Source of the DNA: Paralvinella palmiformis
Taxonomy: Eukaryota > Annelida > Polychaeta > Terebellida > Alvinellidae
DNA length: 64,000 nt
Assembly: GCA_025642065.1 (NCBI GenBank)
Contig: JAODUP010000929.1
Coordinates: 1-64,000 of the forward strand
Direction of reading: 5' to 3'
Shown: positions 13,152 through 24,655 of the stretch, one piece after another
Numbering within the stretch: position 1 is the first letter of the stretch
Layout: each line of letters starts with the position of its first letter
The notes under the pieces: generated by a model
What the model saw: only the letters and a program-made list of their open reading frames with translations
Database searches by the model: none
What the model was told of the DNA's origin: nothing
Translations under genes and position numbers: made by a program

Positions 13152-13719
13152 GCATGTAACCCTTTATTGTATTTTATACCTGATTATATTTGTTGGTTGT
13201 GTAAGATATTTATTGATGAAACAGTTAGTTTTTTCTTCTTTTTATTGATTCTAGAAAATCTTACGGTTCTAGATTCTGTCTGGAATTACCGATCAATATC
13301 TAGACGGAATTTCTGTGCACTATTTCAGGGAAAAAAACATTAACGTTCATCTTATCTTTATTCCATTTAATATATTACTGTTTATTTGTCAACATTCGGC
13401 TGTATAAGGTTGTATATATTTTATATTTAAATAGTGTGTGTATGTGTGCGTGTATGTTTGTCTTCAAAAATCAAAGATGCATGCCTTACAAGTCCTTAGT
13501 TCTACTAATTCCCAAACCCTTTTTGAAGCATGTTGTTATGACTGTCATTAAACTAACTTGCATAACGTTTTAAATATCCCGTTCAAACAACTTACAATTT
13601 GATAATATCTCTATATAATGTTATGGAGCTTACATATAACTATAATATAAAGTGTAGCACAATGGAATTTTATTAACTTTAGGTTATAATAATATAATGT
13701 AATAATAATAGTGTAATAG

Positions 13720-13721
13720 GA

Positions 13722-13777
<56 letters not shown>

Positions 13778-13797
13778 CACACAGACACATAAACACA
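13720..13797. repeat. (AC)n(AT)n microsatellite, unit B
   Basis: Short AC run followed by a TA run of about 45 bases. Orthologous position to the tract at 10422. Confidence 0.9.
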
Positions 13798-13903
13798 CAT
13801 GTTTTATTTTATTTGGGTTTTTGCTGAAAGAAATTAGATACACACTAAATTAAGATAAGAATCATTAATATTCAGTTTTTATATCCATGAGCAGCTAACA
13901 CAG

Positions 13904-14012
13904 AGAAAGGATGGATCCTAACTATAAGGAAGATGATGTCAGCTTGGAGAGACAGCGTGTAACAAGTGGAGAAGCTAACAATGACCTGGTCATGCTCTAT
14001 TGTCTGAAAAAG
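13904..14012 (+). CDS. ABCA transporter exon a, copy B (linker to second NBD)
   Basis: It encodes MDPNYKEDDVSLERQRV ... LVMLYCLKK, matching the ABCA linker (typical EDEDVxxERQR) and the first strand of NBD2. With acceptor ACAG at 13900-13903 it completes the phase-2 codon from exon X, and donor AAG/GTAGAG leaves it in phase 0. One codon is missing relative to copy C (EDD versus EDED). Confidence 0.75.
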
Positions 14013-14490
14013 GTAGAGAATATATATATATATATATATATGCTGGATATTATATCAAGGTCCTGTGCTGTATTTAAGCACAGAGTTAGTGATGTTATAG
14101 TCATAATATTTTAAGTAGTATCTGATATTTGAATAATTACTGTACTTACTATAATACATGTTTCACACATCATGTCTTAGACATAGCACATCACACTTAA
14201 TGTGTTGTATGACACCAGGTGTCACAAATGTTAATGCTATGAAACATTTTCAAAATTATGCAATTAATACTTTTGCAGTTTCAACGGATTCTGTCACATT
14301 AAATATTTTGTTCCTAAGTACATATTTCACCTACGTTAGGAATTAGCAAAAATTGGCATTCATGTGAAGAAATCATCTTAACGTTTAAATGAACAAGCTG
14401 TTCCTTCTAGATAATTAATTTACTTGGCTGATTGTTTTCCTTTATTCGGAAAGTAGCCGTTATAAGTGAGGCACGAACTGCCGAGGAAGG

Positions 14491-14855
14491 GTGAGCTCCG
14501 GTGGCCTAGTGGTTAAGCACCCGGCACTTGGTGCCAACGGTCGCAGGTTCGAACCCCGTTAGAGGTCGAAACTTTTCCAGGGATTAATTTCTCGGCTCAC
14601 TACATCGTGGGTGGCTGACCACGTTAAATGGCGCTGCCGTCTCCACTGAATTATTTAAAATAAAGGGGGACGTTAAAAACCCCCTAAAGACGTAAAACAC
14701 TCTGGCAGTGACCACCCTCAGGGTATTTCGGCTCCATCTTTCCGTACTGCTCCCCTGTGAGTGGTGGGGGAGGAGGTTCCTCAACCACTCTAACATAGAG
14801 GCTGTGCTGATTAAGCGACAAGCCTGGGGATTCTCCCCGAATAACAAAACCGTAA
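14491..14855 (+). mobile_element. tRNA-derived SINE, family 1, unit C copy (near full length)
   Basis: 365 bases between direct repeats CCGAGGAAGG (14481-14490 and 14856-14865). The tRNA-like head carries an A-box-like TGGCCTAGTGGTTAAGC and a good B box GGTTCGAACCC. The body includes CTACATCGTGGGTGGCTGAC and ends in an AACAAAAC-like tail. Same insertion site as in unit A. Confidence 0.85.
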
Positions 14856-15905
14856 CCGAGGAAGGGGTGGAAGTAAAATGGAAATCAAATAATACTGAGA
14901 TGTCTTCTGAAGTACTACAAAATCCGAATATTTCAAGTGTATACTGTGTATAAATACTGGGAAAAGAAAAGTAGACATTCCTGTGAAGAAAGTGCCATGG
15001 TATGGGTAGAGGCTTAAATATAGAGGCGTTACTCTTGCCGCGCCATGTTGAATTTTGAACCAGTGGCGCCTCCAGCGACCGGATGTATTTCTCAGATAAA
15101 CAAAAGCTCTCTGGTTGTCCACATGTGATCGTGTACATGTGTGCGCATGGTTGAAATGAATTGCCAATACTAGTACTATATGTCACATGATCACATACTA
15201 TTTTATTAATTAACACTTTAATTGTGCACACATGATATCGAAAAAAAACAAGCTCTGAAACTGTAAATAAAGAATTATGTGATTTCACAGCCCAGTCACA
15301 TACTGACATAGCCTACAATTTGCGATCACTTGTCAGCTGATCAGAAAATAATTGAACGTGGTTTAGGTTATTTCACAGCTTTGTGTGTGGAAGTTTTTTA
15401 ATGAAAACAATTAGGTATATATGAGATAATCAATTATATGCATTTGTTGTTTCATAAAGATATAATTATGTCTATTCCACATCTTTTTATTTTAAATGAA
15501 TGTTTTTAATGTTATGTTAAGTGGGGATCGATGTATTATACAAGCACCGTCCTTTTCTTTATTTGGCATCGTCGTGACTAATGAATTACTCTCAGGAATA
15601 GTATATTTTTCAGGTTATTAGTCTTTTAGACTAGTAATGGATTCTAATTAGCTTCTAACCCTGTAAATATGTCCCGAAGAAAGTTAAATGCGTTGTTTCA
15701 ATGGAAACTCATCCACTTCGTAAGTATTTCTCTCATATGAGAAACAAGGCTAAAGAGCTACACTATTTAAAATTCAATGGTATAGGAAATCTTTTCTCCC
15801 GAACTCAGTTAATTTGTTTAACAGATATTTGTCCATTTATTGTTATTGTAAAATCAAAATGTACACCATTTGCAAGTGCTATCAATTAATGTCTGTATAT
15901 ATTAG

Positions 15906-16149
15906 TTATGGTACTCTCAATGTCCAATGTATTTCTCATCTTTCCCCAATTCTCCATTGGTGACGCTCTCATACGTCTATCCAGAAATCAGCTCCTGACA
16001 GATCTTAATGATAGGTTCCACGTCGACAGCTATGTGAATCCATTTAGCTCGAACATGATCATGTGGCACCTCAGTGCAATGGCGTGCGAAGGTCTCATCT
16101 TGTTTGTGATGCACTTTCTAATCGAAGCTCACCTGTTTCCCAGGCCAAG
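15906..16149 (+). CDS. ABCA transporter exon X, copy C
   Basis: Third copy of the 244-base exon, with an intact frame and a few substitutions (ALIRLS for ALMCLS, GLILF for GFILF). Same splice signals. Directly upstream of the more canonical exon a at 16904. Confidence 0.8.
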
Positions 16150-16716
16150 GCATGTAACCCTTTATTGTATTTTATACCTGATTATATTTGTTGGTTGTGT
16201 AAGATATTTATTGATGAAACAGTTAGTTTTTTCTTCTTTTTATTGATTCTAGAAAATCTTACGGTTCTAGATTCTGTCTGGAATTACCGATCAATATCTA
16301 GACGGAATTTCTGTGCACTATTTCAGGGAAAAAAACATTAACGTTCATCTTATCTTTATTCCATTTAATATATTACTGTTTATTTGTCAACATTCGGCTG
16401 TATAAGGTTGTATATATTTTATATTTAAATAGTGTGTGTATGTGTGCGTGTATGTTTGTCTTCAAAAATCAAAGATGCATGCCTTACAAGTCCTTAGTTC
16501 TACTAATTCCCAAACCCTTTTTGAAGCATGTTGTTATGACTGTCATTAAACTAACTTGCATAACGTTTTAAATATCCCGTTCAAACAACTTACAATTTGA
16601 TAATATCTCTATATAATGTTATGGAGCTTACATATAACTATAATATAAAGTGTAGCACAATGGAATTTTATTAACTTTAGGTTATAATAATATAATGTAA
16701 TAATAATAGTGTAATA

Positions 16717-16719
16717 GGA

Positions 16720-16782
<63 letters not shown>

Positions 16783-16798
16783 GACACATAAACACACA
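16717..16798. repeat. (AC)n(AT)n microsatellite, unit C
   Basis: Same position within the unit as the tracts at 10422 and 13720, with intermediate length. Confidence 0.9.
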
Positions 16799-16903
16799 AT
16801 GTTTTATTTTATTTGGGTTTTTGCTGAAAGAAATTAGATACACACTAAATTAAGATAAGAATCATTAATATTCAGTTTTTATATCCATGAGCAGCTAACA
16901 CAG

Positions 16904-17015
16904 AGAAAGGATGGATCCTAACTATAAGGAAGATGAAGATGTCAGCGTGGAGAGACAGCGTGTAACAAGTGGAGAAGCTAACAATGACCTGGTCATGCTC
17001 TATTGTCTGAAAAAG
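16904..17015 (+). CDS. ABCA transporter exon a, copy C (linker to second NBD)
   Basis: It encodes MDPNYKEDEDVSVERQRV with the full ABCA-like EDEDV motif, then the start of NBD2. 112 bases, phase 2 in and phase 0 out, donor AAAG/GTAGAG. Likely the ancestral form of the two copies because the EDED motif is complete. Confidence 0.8.
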
Positions 17016-17020
17016 GTAGA

Positions 17021-17058
<38 letters not shown>

Positions 17059-17791
17059 TGGATATTATATCAAGGTCCTGTGCTGTATTTAAGCACAGAG
17101 TTAGTGATGTTATAGTCATAATATTTTAAGTAGTATCTGATATTTGAATAATTACTGTACTTACTATAATACATGTTTCACACATCATGTCTTAGACATA
17201 GCACATCACACTTAATGTGTTGTATGACACCAGGTGTCACAAATGTTAATGCTATGAAACATTTTCAAAATTATGCAATTAATACTTTTGCAGTTTCAAC
17301 GGATTCTGTCACATTAAATATTTTGTTCCTAAGTACATATTTCACCTACGTTAGGAATTAGCAAAAATTGGCATTCATGTAAAGAAATCATCTTAACGTT
17401 TAAATGAACAAGCTGTTCCTTCTAGATAATTAATTTACTTGGCTGATTGTTTTCCTTTATTCGGTATGAAGGATCATATATTAGTCAAAACCGCAATTTC
17501 ATCATATTTACTTGAGAACCGTAATAAAAGAGATCCCTCAAGATCAGCATAAGCCATGCCTGTTTCATATGTGGTGATGCCGAACTGCTAAAATCAATCC
17601 TCATCCATTATTAACATATCTGTCGGTATGACTTTTCAACTCTATGGATCCAACTGTATTGAAATAATCAACAATTTGCTGTTATGTTATTGCTGGATTA
17701 CAGATAAAGATAGCTATAATTGCCTGATTCTCTATAAACCATGCACCATATATTTTCTATAACATGTTAGTATAACAAATTACCTTTTCAG

Positions 17792-17860
17792 TTGTTCAAG
17801 AAGGGCAGACAATCTATAACTGCTGTAGACAACGTTAGCCTAGCCATCCCAAAAGGACAG
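17792..17860 (+). CDS. ABCA transporter exon b (NBD2, strand before Walker A), splice donor disrupted
   Basis: After acceptor TTTTCAG, 23 codons read LFKKGRQSITAVDNVSLAIPKGQ, clipped here to the visible features: AVDNVS followed by IPKGQ, the ABCA motif (usually IPPGECFGLLG) that leads into Walker A. The next exon resumes exactly with CFGLLG. The expected donor CAG/GTATGTGAG instead reads CAG/ATATGTGAG, so the first intron base is A, not G. The downstream GT (after ATAT) would shift the frame into a stop. Confidence 0.75.
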
Positions 17861-17953
17861 ATATGTGAGCCAGTCTTAATTAACAGCAATAATAAAGTGT
17901 TAAAGTTTGTAGATTGGACAGAAGCATCTGATGTTTGCGTATATCACTGACAG

Positions 17954-18060
17954 TGTTTTGGTTTGCTTGGTGTTAATGGCGCTGGAAAGACAACAACATT
18001 CAATATGATGGTTGGAGAGGTAACACCGACACCAGGAGAAGCATTACTGAAAGGGAAGAG
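17954..18060 (+). CDS. ABCA transporter exon c (NBD2 Walker A)
   Basis: After acceptor CTGACAG it encodes [19 protein letters not shown], the Walker A P-loop (GxNGAGKTT) typical of ABCA proteins, then [15 protein letters not shown]. 107 bases, phase 0 in and phase 2 out, with perfect donor AAGAG/GTAAGA. It binds the ATP phosphates in a functional protein. Confidence 0.85.
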
Positions 18061-18095
18061 GTAAGAAGATGTGGAAAATGTTACCTGCTGGTGTG

Positions 18096-18101
18096 TACAC
18101 G

Positions 18102-18144
<43 letters not shown>
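18096..18144. repeat. (AC)n(AG)n microsatellite
   Basis: ACAC run followed by an AGAG run in the intron after the Walker A exon. Confidence 0.9.
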
Positions 18145-18149
<5 letters not shown>

Positions 18150-18242
18150 CCTAATTATTTTATATGAACTACACACAAACTATATTTATGTAATCTGATT
18201 GCTGATGTCTACATATATCATAATACTTACTATCATTGGTAG

Positions 18243-18388
18243 AATATCAAAAAGAGTACCTGATATGGATCAACGAGTTGGATATTGTCCACAACAAGAC
18301 GCTTTAGACAATAATATCTCAGTCAGTGAAGTACTTACGTGTTACGGCAGACTTAAAGGACTGTATGGCACCCATCTCACACAACTTA
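18243..18388 (+). pseudogene. ABCA transporter exon d (NBD2 Q-loop), last recognisable exon of a truncated locus
   Basis: After acceptor TTGGTAG the frame gives RVGYCPQQDALDNNISVSE, the Q-loop region of ABCA NBD2 (GYCPQxDAL), then YGRLKGLYG. Beyond that, homology fades and an in-frame stop follows at about 18397. The only nearby donor (GTTATA at 18389) is weak. I found no exon with the ABC signature, Walker B or H-loop up to NUP210 at 29.4 kb, so this copy cannot make a complete NBD2 from this window. It could be a pseudogene end, a rearranged locus or an assembly break. Confidence 0.65.
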
Positions 18389-18399
18389 GTTATAGTTAA

Positions 18400-19080
18400 G
18401 AGTATTCTAATTATTGGTTTAATTTATATTTTTAGTGGACATAAAAAATACTAATTTCCAAGAAATATTTCTTCATTGTCGTTTTTACTAACATCTTGCC
18501 ATATCAAATATTGCCTACATTTGCTCGGCACAATAAAATCTGTCCCACTTGTCATTATTATTATTACTCCAGACTTGTGTACCTACTACTGTTTTGTGCA
18601 TACAAGTATGTTCAAGATTGTGGATGTAACAATCTGTAAATTACATTACTGATAGAAAAGATGACAAATTAAATCAGCATGTTTGAACAAGTTATGAATT
18701 ATGATGTTATGAAATGAACACCATATTTTATTGATAAATATGATAATCTGAGCGGTATTACATCACTTTCCAAGAATTGTACCAACTGACATTATTTAAT
18801 ATCTCTCCAGCTGCAATGACAATCTAGAGAACATACCCCTCCAGAGAGAAAAAGCTTCCCTTGCACATTTATTTTTATTTTCATCAGGTGCTTAATAGTA
18901 TTATAAGTAGTAATAGTAGTAGTAGTAATATTTAAAATAATATCCTTAATTTCAGTTTCTAATGTTTGTCATCACTGAGATAGATAGAGCTGATCTGTAA
19001 TTCAATGCTCCCCTAGATGGACTAATTATAAAGCAATTTTAAATTTGGAATAGATAGTAGTTTATGTGAAGAAGGACTTG
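18400..19080. other. Non-coding stretch after the ABCA fragment
   Basis: AT-rich, with a short (AGT)n run near 18905-18930. I looked here for the missing ABCA NBD2 signature and Walker B exons and saw none. Confidence 0.4.
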
Positions 19081-19094
19081 CCAATTGTCTAAAA

Positions 19095-19200
19095 TGAAGA
19101 AAAGGTGCCACATTTCGGATTTGAACTCTGATCTCCTTCACACAAAGACAATGAACAAGAAGAAATCCAACATCCTAACTTGATCAGCTAAAAATACACT
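19095..19200 (-). mobile_element. Possible tRNA-derived SINE fragment (minus strand)
   Basis: On the minus strand a B-box-like GAGTTCAAATCC lies about 50 bases after an A-box-like TGATCAAGTTAGGATG. Too short and diverged to assign to a family. Confidence 0.35.
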
Positions 19201-19686
19201 ATTTGCAATTGAGTAATGTCTGCGTGTGAGCATGTGCATGCATGCGTGTGTTGTGTTGAGCAGTGTGGTATAGGGAACTAGTAAAGATAATAATAAATTA
19301 TGATCGCAACTTCTGCATGATTCATCAGTTAGAGACACCTCTTCATACTGAGACGGGTAATGTCTCACCAATTCTGTGGCAAAGTACAGAAATTTGGGGG
19401 GGTATTACTGCCTAAGAGCAGTCAGCAGTCACTTTCAGATTGTTTAACTTCCTAAGGAGTTCCAGTAAATCTCAGACTGTTGTTTAACTTAGTGATACGT
19501 CATTCCCATTTAACAAAGTCATCCATTCAAAACATGAAGCACTCCTACCAAAGTTTTTTGGCGAGATGCCAATCTCTCAATGGCCATGTACTGCCTTTTT
19601 TCATAAAAGAGACCATGGAGAAATGAATTGTGCCAACTCCCACATGTTAGAATGTCAGGTCTGCCCTAACCGTTCATGCCCCAGAT

Positions 19687-19720
<34 letters not shown>

Positions 19721-21172
19721 TATACTTCATTTTATACCTAGTAACTTAAAATGAAGTATAATTGTAATTTGTCTGTTAAATAATAATGCTACCAGACGCA
19801 CATTACACAATACACAATGTGTGGTTATTTAAGAATGACAAATTCGCAGTACTACTACTAGTTTTTATGTCGCCAAATGGTATATTGCATTTAAAGATGG
19901 AGGATCCCTACTAGAGGTCGGGGGGTCCTGCCCCCCCCACCCCCCGCCCCCGTAGATCAGCCACTGTTATATCTGTGAAATGTGAGGACAGTAAAAATAA
20001 TTGTTTTTATTGTTTATTTTTAGGTGCACAAATACCATGGTAAAACAAATAACGTAAACAATGCGTTTGGCATATGATATTCTAAATTGTTTTCTTTTGT
20101 TTCAAATCTACATTTATAACGCTGATATTAATATGGTTTGTTCTAAGTGAAAACATGCGATCTATCTGGAAGTGCGATCTATCTGGAAGCGCCACCTGCT
20201 ATTAAACGCCACCTTTCCAAAGTCCCGATGCAAGTCCCATTCAAATCGACCTATCTAGAGCCGCCACCTGCCCGGCGCAGCCAAACGCCAAAGGGACAGC
20301 GCCCCCCCCCCCCCTCCAACCATATTACCTGTCAAGCAACCGCCAGTTGCGATAATTTGATTGAGCGCTGATTGTCATTGGCCGAACATCACCAACATAT
20401 TGACCAATAATAGCTCTTCCTCAGTTATGTCTTCGACGGCGTGTATAACGTTTTGTGCAGACGGTGTCTTGGCTAGTGTGCAGTGCTGTTTACATTGTTA
20501 TGTAATTGTTATGTGATTTCAACACACCTTGAGCAAAGGTAATTGCTGCTTGAGCAAACCGACATTTAAGGGAATGATGTAATTAGCTTCCTGTCGGACA
20601 ATGGGTCCCACTTCGCTGAATGACACCCTAGAAATTCTGCGAATAATTTAAAACTGATAAATGCGTTATTTTATCATTGTAAATGCAATCTCTACAAATA
20701 TTCTGGATATATATTAGATATATGTGTATAAAGTGTATGTATGTATGAATAAAAATAAATAGTATGTACTCTGATGTTGTTCAGTCACTGGAAATTGCAC
20801 CTTTAATTAAGTGCCTGTGGTTCCACCTGTCTGGAAGTTCCACTGGTCTGTAAACACCACTTTCAGCAAGTCCCCACATGTGGTGTTAAGAGCAAGTTTG
20901 ACTGTAGTTACAAGCTGGACCTTGTAGTGCAGCTGGTTGATCATCCGTTGCATTCTTTTGTGGAACAGCATATTAGGACCAGTTGGTTAGTGTTTATCTG
21001 TTCAGTGGTATCAGTGTAATCATTGATACGTGACGAGTATTTTGGCATACATTTTTCAACACGTGGTATTGTTTTGAGTGAGTGGGCGACCAATAAAACA
21101 CCCACGGTCCATGTGGCGTGATATTTGAGACTCTATAAATAAGGGGGTAGAGCTATTGATATCTAGATCTAA
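19201..21172. other. Non-coding stretch with a diverged direct repeat
   Basis: Contains a (CA)n tract (19689-19718), C- and G-homopolymer runs near 19920-19950 and 20300, and two related segments: 20164-20230 and 20826-20875. Both read TCTGGAAG, then CCAC, then AAAC-CCAC, then AAGTCCC. No coding homology seen. Confidence 0.5.
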
Positions 21173-21540
21173 GTGAGCTCCGGTGGCCTAGCGGTTAAGC
21201 ACCCGTCACTTGGTGTCAACGGTCACAGGTTCGAACCCCGTGAGAGGTCGAAACTTTTCCATGGATTAATTTCTCGGCTCACTACATCGTGGGTGGATGA
21301 CCACCTTAAATGGCGCTGCCGTCTCCACTGAATTATTTAAAATAAAGGGGCACGTTAAAACCCCCCTGAGGACGTAAAACACTCTGGCAGTGACCACCCT
21401 CGTGGTATTTCGGCTCCATCTTTCCGTACTGCTCCCCTGTGTGTGGTGGGGGGAGGAGTTTCTCAACCACTCGAACATGGAGGCTGTGCTGATTAAGTGA
21501 CAGCCTGGGGATTCTCCCAGAACAACAAAACAACAAACAA
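21173..21540 (+). mobile_element. tRNA-derived SINE, family 1, independent copy
   Basis: The same SINE as at 14491 in an unrelated location, with head GTGAGCTCCGGTGGCCTAGC, B box GGTTCGAACCCC, similar body and an (AAC)n-rich tail ending near 21540. No clear target duplication (perhaps ATATCT). It directly abuts the Tc1-like remnant. Confidence 0.85.
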
Positions 21541-21603
21541 TATCTCTAGTACTCGGCGTGCCGGCGGAATTTGCTGAAAATTTTGGTCAACTTTCTTGAC
21601 ATC

Positions 21604-22626
21604 ATGGTTCGTCATTTTAATGAAGGAATTTATCGACCAGTTCTTGCCATGTGGCGTATGGGTTCCAAACAGAAGATCATTGCCCAAGCTCTTGTGATAG
21701 CACAGAGAACAGTCTCAACGGTGCTTAAGAGAAATCGTCAGACTAGCGTACCCACACCCAGAGCTAGACCCGGACGTCCTCATAAGACAACAGAAAGAGA
21801 AGACCGTTATCTGCTACGTGTGTGCCGAAATGGGCGTACCAAGTCAGCAAACACCCATTCCTGCTGAGTGGTTACGGTTCACTAATACCCCTCTATCCAG
21901 AATGCTAGTGAATCTGCGATTGATCCGTGCCGGTTACTTCGCCAGGAGACCTCTGAAGAAACTTTTATTGTTACAAAGACATTGACAGGCGCGTATGGAT
22001 TGGGCTAGAAACCATCTCCGCTGGTGACCAGGTCATTGGCAGCATGTCATCTTCAGCGATGAATCCAGATTCCTGCTTTACCAGATAGATGGTCGTATCC
22101 GGGTCTGCAGACAGCAACATGAGGCCTATAATGAAGATTGCATCGTACCTAGAGTCCAAGGAGGGGTGGTGGAGTTACCATGTGGGGTGCTTTCCACCAT
22201 GGTGGAAAATGTGACCTTCACATCATCGATGGAAACCTGGATCAGTACCAGTACCTACAGATCCTGAAGGAAAAGTTATTGCCATTTGCTCGTCTGACAT
22301 TTGGGCATAAATTTGTGTACCAGGATGACAACGCCAGATATCACAGAGCTCACACGGTGGTCAATTTCATGGAAACTGAAGGGATCAAACACATGGAATG
22401 CCCAGCAGTGTCTCCGGATATGAATTCTATAGAGAACTTGTGGTCCGAAGTAACACGCACCATGGATGCAAGTGCCAACCAGCCTACTAATCTGGCGGGA
22501 TTGGGACAGGCAGTCAATGATGCATGGCAAGCTCTGCCCCTTCAAAACCTGGCAACCCTGATTGCCAGCATGCCTCGACGAATACAAGCTCTGTATGATG
22601 CCCGTAGTGGTCATACCAAATATTGA
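21604..22626 (+). pseudogene. Tc1/mariner-superfamily (Tc1, DD34E) transposase, broken
   Basis: It starts MVRHFNEGIYRPVLAMWRMG, with an N-terminal helix-turn-helix region, then an ARPGRPHKT hook-like linker. The frame breaks near 21860 and continues in another frame (IPAEWLRFTNTPLSR) with a stop near 22002. There is another stop (TGA) at 22024, just before HVIFSDESRF (first Asp, about 22050), then a further frameshift near 22160. The last part (22180-22626) is open and carries FVYQDDNARYHRAH (second Asp, about 22327) and SPDMNSIENLW (Glu, about 22430), with 34 residues between Asp and Glu. The length over all frames (about 340 residues) fits an intact Tc1 ancestor. Terminal inverted repeats were not found. 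Inactive copy. Confidence 0.85.
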
Positions 22627-23011
22627 ACTGTGATTCGTGTGCCTCATTGAACAGTCTAAATAATCAGAACGTTTGAAGTCGATTTCCTGACAAATTCCTG
22701 CTTTATTTAATGCACTGCTTAACATGTGTCGTATATTTAGCATTTTGGCAATAATAATCATATTTCATTACATTCACCATGATCCAGAATACCCAGAGTC
22801 TTTCAAATGAATCAATATATTCCTCATATGGTAATTATAACAACAAATACATAAAATTCACATATCCTAATACTTTCGCTGGAAAAAACACATAATTCTA
22901 AGTAAGAAATAACAAACAATAAAATTATATTCCATATTTATTTTCAAGTCTGTATAATGCTTAGTTCGAAGAGATCCGAGCTCACTCATGTTGAATATAA
23001 AATGAAATAAA

Positions 23012-23044
<33 letters not shown>

Positions 23045-23050
23045 TGTATG
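22627..23050. other. Non-coding stretch after the Tc1 remnant
   Basis: AT-rich, ending in a (CA)n microsatellite at 23012-23042. No terminal inverted repeat partner for the Tc1 element was identified. Confidence 0.4.
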
Positions 23051-23063
23051 TATACTAGATACA

Positions 23064-23250
23064 GGGGCGCCTTCGTGATCTAGCGGTAGCGTGTTGGGTC
23101 ACAGATCACTACCACCCGTGTTCGAATCTCGGCGTGGGCATATCTGAAGGTTGTTTCGTCTTTGACTTCGCCTCATTACCTTTGCAGGTCGCTCGGCCCA
23201 TTTAGCCTACCGTGTGCACAAAAGTGGCCGTAAAACATCAATCATCGTAT
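23064..23250 (+). mobile_element. tRNA-derived SINE, family 2
   Basis: The head GGGCGCCTTCGTGATCTAGC has an A-box-like TGATCTAGCGGTAGCG and a B box GTTCGAATCTC about 40 bases later. The body contains CTCGGCCCATTTAGCCTACC and the tail CATCAATCATCGTA. A reverse-oriented relative sits at 44420-44590, which confirms it as a dispersed family. Distinct from the SINE at 14491. Confidence 0.75.
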
Positions 23251-23689
23251 ATTAGATACACACATAGAAATATAGAGATCGAGGTTATTACAATTTGAGT
23301 ATTACTTCGAGTAAACAGAGTAAATATCATATATACGTTACATATGATATGGTATCCGTCAATCTTGTATCATATATCATTATCAGGGGCCATGAAAGCT
23401 GTCGACACATACCACAAGCTAGTTCTATTACGATATAGTATTGGGCGGATGACTGGAAAGTGGCCGATAGAGAGCCAGAAAGAAGCACCGAAAGGCGAGT
23501 TATATTCCACCAGCACACACACGTGTGTTCGTTTTCGTGGTGAATAGTTGCATGTATATAAATTCATAAACTGAAACTGATTTTCTTTGTAATAATTCTG
23601 ATATTCCAGTGTCGTGATATAATATATGGTTGTAATTTGTTTTTAAATATATTACAGACTCAGAAACAAAGATTGGTCAAGTCAGGTCG

Positions 23690-24655
23690 AGTAACAATAC
23701 AAATAACATTTTGTGTACGTTGGGAGGTATATCCAATTCTCTCAATTGTTTACTGTGTCTAATGGTGTAGGACAAGCCACAAGGTGGGATTATGTCATCC
23801 GTGTTGTTTAATATATATATGCCTACATAGACTAGCTCAGGTACAAATTGGAACCAGACTTATAGTGGTTGTAGTTTGAATGGAATTATCATAAATCATT
23901 TAATGTACGCGGATGGCACCTGCATCATAGCTCCCTCATCTTCAGCTCTCCATGAACTGCTTGATATATGTGCTGATTTTTCTGTTTTAAATTTAGTTTT
24001 TAATGATAAAAAAGACAGTGTTTATGTTTCAAATCAAATTCACTGAATCGCTTGTTCTTGCCTACTCTCTGCCTTATTGGTGTACCTTTGACTTTTGTGA
24101 CAATTAAGTAACACACATTTTGGTGTAATTATTCATGACAAACATCAGGATGATGATGATATCAGGAGATATGTTAAATCACTTTATTCAATAGGGATGA
24201 TATGCTTATCAGGTGCTTCAAAACAAGTTCCGCCAGTATTAAAGTTATTTAGATAATTCCGTTGCAATGCCTAGCTATAGCTGTCATTTGTAGTCAACGT
24301 GTAAACTGTATTCGTATAAGCGTGTTGTAGTGACCTTTAATAATATATACAGAAAACTATTTGGTATTCTAAGGAGGGAGAGTATGTCTGCAATTTATGT
24401 TAATAATAATAATATTGATTTATTTGGGGTGCTGGTTCGCAAAAACGTTTACAGTTTAAAACACGTTTAGGTGCAACTAGCAATCTTCTAGCATTATGTA
24501 TTGTTTCTAGTTTGTTTTACTGTCATTCTATAGCTCTTGTGCTATATAGACGAAGATACTCTATTTCTAATTTTTTTAATATGTATTATCTACTTCACTG
24601 TATCATATGTAGGCCTATATGGAATATTATTCTGAAATAAATTGATCGAATTGAA
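23690..24655 (+). pseudogene. LINE reverse transcriptase remnant (jockey/CR1 group)
   Basis: Reading across several frames gives QGGIMSSVLFNIYM, then IINHLMYADGTCIIAPSSSA (the RT catalytic YADD box with the last Asp changed to Gly), then LLDICADF. Further on, DDDDIRRYVKSLYSIGNM and SSASIKVKLFR are typical of the RT thumb region. Stops and frameshifts occur throughout. The likely 3' end is near 24655 (AATTGAATGAAT). Non-functional. Confidence 0.75.

Larger units (their letters stand above)
10553..14451. repeat. Tandem segmental repeat, unit B (ABCA exons X and a; no SINE)
   Basis: It begins with the same sequence as unit A. It continues past the (AC)n(AT)n tract (13722-13778) into ABCA exon a and its downstream intron. 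It ends at about 14450, where CCTTTATTCGG is followed by a jump into unit-internal sequence (GTAGCCGTTATAAG). It is the only unit without the SINE, which makes it the empty-site reference. Confidence 0.85.
14452..17465. repeat. Tandem segmental repeat, unit C (5'-truncated; ABCA exons X and a)
   Basis: It starts inside the unit (equivalent to about 8264 in A and about 11827 in B) and runs through SINE, exon X, microsatellite and exon a to about 17465. There the single-copy intron (GGTATGAAGGATC) resumes. Its different start point means the two duplications used different breakpoints. Confidence 0.85.

Noticed and set aside
14491..14570. tRNA gene candidate
   Set aside because: Pol III-like A and B boxes are present, but there is no foldable cloverleaf, the copies are flanked by target duplications, and they continue into a SINE body.
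14584..15309. Minus-strand open frame of 241 residues
   Set aside because: It runs across the SINE and unit C on the antisense side. Parallel frames in units A and B differ in length and have no recognisable domain.
22276..22761. 161-residue minus-strand frame
   Set aside because: Antisense shadow of the Tc1 transposase C-terminus.
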